From Gammaproteobacteria bacterium (lineage in GTDB: Bacteria > Pseudomonadota > Gammaproteobacteria > Steroidobacterales > Steroidobacteraceae): a stretch of DNA of 5,797 nt. The notes under the pieces were generated by a model. That model did not search any database. It was not told the origin of the DNA and worked only from the letters and a program-made list of their open reading frames with translations. Where the stretch lies: assembly GCA_030038645.1 (NCBI GenBank), contig JASHSR010000258.1:1-5797 (forward strand), written 5' to 3'. How positions within the stretch are numbered: position 1 is the stretch's first letter; every line of letters begins with the position of its first letter. Below, one piece after another: positions 4,848 to 5,797 of this stretch. Position numbers and translations under genes: made by a program.

Positions 4848-5435
4848 GTGACGGTCCCCGCGCGCCTGATCCTCGCCTCCACCTCGCGCTATCGGCGGAT
4901 GCTGCTCGAGCGGCTGAGCGTCGAATTCTCCGTCGAGGATCCGGGTCTCGAGGAAACTCACGCCGCCCGCGAGAGCCCGTCCGAGCGCGCCGTGCGGCTC
5001 GCCATGGCGAAGGCGCAGGCCGTCGCGGAGCATCACCCGCGCGCCGTCGTCATCGGCAGCGACCAAGTGGCCGCCGCCGGCCGATCGATCCTCGAGAAGC
5101 CCGGCGATGCGGCGCGCGCGCGCGCGCAGCTCGCAGAGCTCAGCGGGACGACCGCGCTCTTCCACACGGCCTGTGCCGTCGTCCGCCCGACCCCGCCGTT
5201 CAGCGCCTCGCACCTCGACACGACGCGCGTCGTGTTTCGTCGCCTCACCTCCGAGGAGATCGAGCGCTATGTGGATCGCGAGCGGCCCTTCGACTGCGCA
5301 GGCAGCTTCAAGGTCGAGGCGCTCGGCATCGGCCTCACCGAGCGCATCGAGAGCGAGGACCCGACGGGCCTGATCGGCCTGCCGCTCATCTGGCTCGCGG
5401 CGACGCTGCGGGGGCTCGGGTACGAGGTGCCGTAG
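4848..5435 (+). CDS. maf: Maf family nucleotide pyrophosphatase, YceF type (likely 7-methyl-GTP)
   Basis: 195 residues, normal for the family. Maf proteins hydrolyse non-canonical or modified nucleoside triphosphates to the monophosphate and pyrophosphate in the cytoplasm. The N-terminal phosphate-binding loop LILASTSRYRRMLL is at residues 7-20, the catalytic Asp72 is in VIGSDQV, and Lys84-Pro85 is in ILEKPG. The block RPFDCAGSFKVEALGIGL (146-163) and DPTGLIGLPL near the end match the YceF branch, for which 7-methyl-GTP is the known preferred substrate, rather than the YhdE dTTP/UTP branch with its DKAGAYGIQG. The start is GTG 4848, which puts the conserved loop at the usual distance. It is divergent from yceD, as in E. 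coli, and converges on rluC with a 50-base overlap of coding ends. A 16-base alternating GC run (5112-5127) encodes Ala-Arg repeats. Substrate assignment is by family resemblance only. Confidence 0.93.
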   Translation: MTVPARLILASTSRYRRMLLERLSVEFSVEDPGLEETHAARESPSERAVRLAMAKAQAVAEHHPRAVVIGSDQVAAAGRSILEKPGDAARARAQLAELSGTTALFHTACAVVRPTPPFSASHLDTTRVVFRRLTSEEIERYVDRERPFDCAGSFKVEALGIGLTERIESEDPTGLIGLPLIWLAATLRGLGYEVP

Positions 5436-5797
5436 CGGGGGAGCGGCGGCGGGCGGCCGTCAGCCGGTCCAGGACGCGACGGAGCTCAGGCGGGAGCGGC
5501 GCGCTTGCGCTGAACGGGCCGCCCTCGGGCCACTCGAAGCTCACGGTGTGGGCGTGCAGGAACATGCGCTCGAGCCCGAGGTCCCGCAGGCTGAGGTTGA
5601 AGGCCTCGTCGCCGTATTTCTCGTCGCCGGCGATCGGGTGGCCGGCGTGCGCGGCATGCACTCGGATCTGATGCGTGCGGCCGGTGTGCAGGACGACCTC
5701 GACGAGCGTTGCGCGCAGCGATCCGGATGCGCTCGTGCCGAAGAACTCGACCGGGCGGAACTCGCTCACCGCAGGCTTGCCGCCGGAGTGCACCTTC
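5386..5797 (-). CDS. rluC: 23S rRNA pseudouridine synthase, RluC type (5' partial)
   Basis: C-terminal 136 residues of an RluA/RluC family pseudouridine synthase; the frame is open to the right edge, so the start, the S4 domain and the catalytic-aspartate HRLD motif are outside. Visible are LHTGRTHQIRVHAAHAGHPI followed by AGDEKYGD, the conserved C-terminal catalytic-domain block, then LGLERMFLHAHTVSFEWP and APLPPELRRVLDRL. RluC makes pseudouridines at 955, 2504 and 2580 (E. coli 23S numbering); the position beside maf/yceF, as in E. coli, supports RluC over RluD or TruC. After LDRLTAARRR, where E. coli RluC ends, about 20 more residues rich in Ala, Arg, Pro and Ser run to TGA at 5386-5388, mostly antisense to the end of maf. 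A short GTSASGS insert precedes SLRATLVEVVL. Family is secure; the exact paralogue is moderately so. Confidence 0.88.
   Translation of the reverse strand, partial: KVHSGGKPAVSEFRPVEFFGTSASGSLRATLVEVVLHTGRTHQIRVHAAHAGHPIAGDEKYGDEAFNLSLRDLGLERMFLHAHTVSFEWPEGGPFSASAPLPPELRRVLDRLTAARRRSPATAPRTRAPAASPRAR

Noticed and set aside
4767..5213. N-terminal extension of YceD to 326 residues
   Set aside because: The extension is antisense to maf and covers the promoter; the 177-residue form has the normal family length.
4841..5671. 276-residue plus-strand frame overlapping maf and rluC
   Set aside because: Arg-rich frame-shifted shadow of maf; its GTG lies within the maf ribosome binding site.

Overview
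The window is a GC-rich stretch (roughly two thirds G+C by eye) of bacterial chromosome, almost entirely coding. The gene order rluC / maf(yceF) divergent from yceD-rpmF-plsX-fabH matches the lipid/ribosome locus of Gammaproteobacteria. The L32 sequence, the YceF-type Maf and the OprI/Lpp-like lipoprotein also point to a high-GC gammaproteobacterium, perhaps near the Xanthomonadales, Nevskiales or Steroidobacterales. That placement is inference from remembered family sequences, not from a search.

Layout. (1) 2-1393, plus strand: the C-terminal part of an FAD-dependent oxidoreductase of the phytoene-desaturase-like/PYROXD2 group, cut by the left edge, with a weak candidate terminator just after its stop. 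(2) 1564-1878, plus strand: a small outer-membrane lipoprotein of the Lpp/OprI alanine-zipper type, with a clear ribosome binding site and a strong intrinsic terminator at 1901-1938. (3) 1984-4766, minus strand: a four-gene operon read right to left, yceD (DUF177), rpmF (L32), plsX and fabH. (4) 4767-4847: a divergent intergenic region with an almost consensus sigma70 promoter for the operon (TTGACT, 17 bp, TATCAT). Its predicted transcription start lies at or just before the yceD ATG. (5) 4848-5435, plus strand: maf (yceF type). (6) 5386-5797, minus strand: the C-terminal part of an RluC-type pseudouridine synthase, cut by the right edge and overlapping the end of maf tail to tail.

How the genes fit together. 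The operon couples ribosome assembly (YceD, linked in the literature to 23S rRNA, and L32) to the start of membrane lipid synthesis. PlsX makes acyl-phosphate from acyl-ACP for phospholipids, and FabH condenses acetyl-CoA with malonyl-ACP to start fatty acids. RluC modifies 23S rRNA, and Maf hydrolyses a modified nucleotide. The classical continuation fabD-fabG-acpP is absent: fabH is the last gene and faces the lipoprotein gene. No stretch over 300 bases lacks a gene; the gaps are 170, 105 and 81 bases and are described in the features. I saw no mobile element, CRISPR array, tRNA or rRNA. I found no convincing undescribed multi-gene system; the most interesting points are the apparently leaderless, symmetric divergent promoter and the unusually long, unbroken alanine zipper of the lipoprotein.
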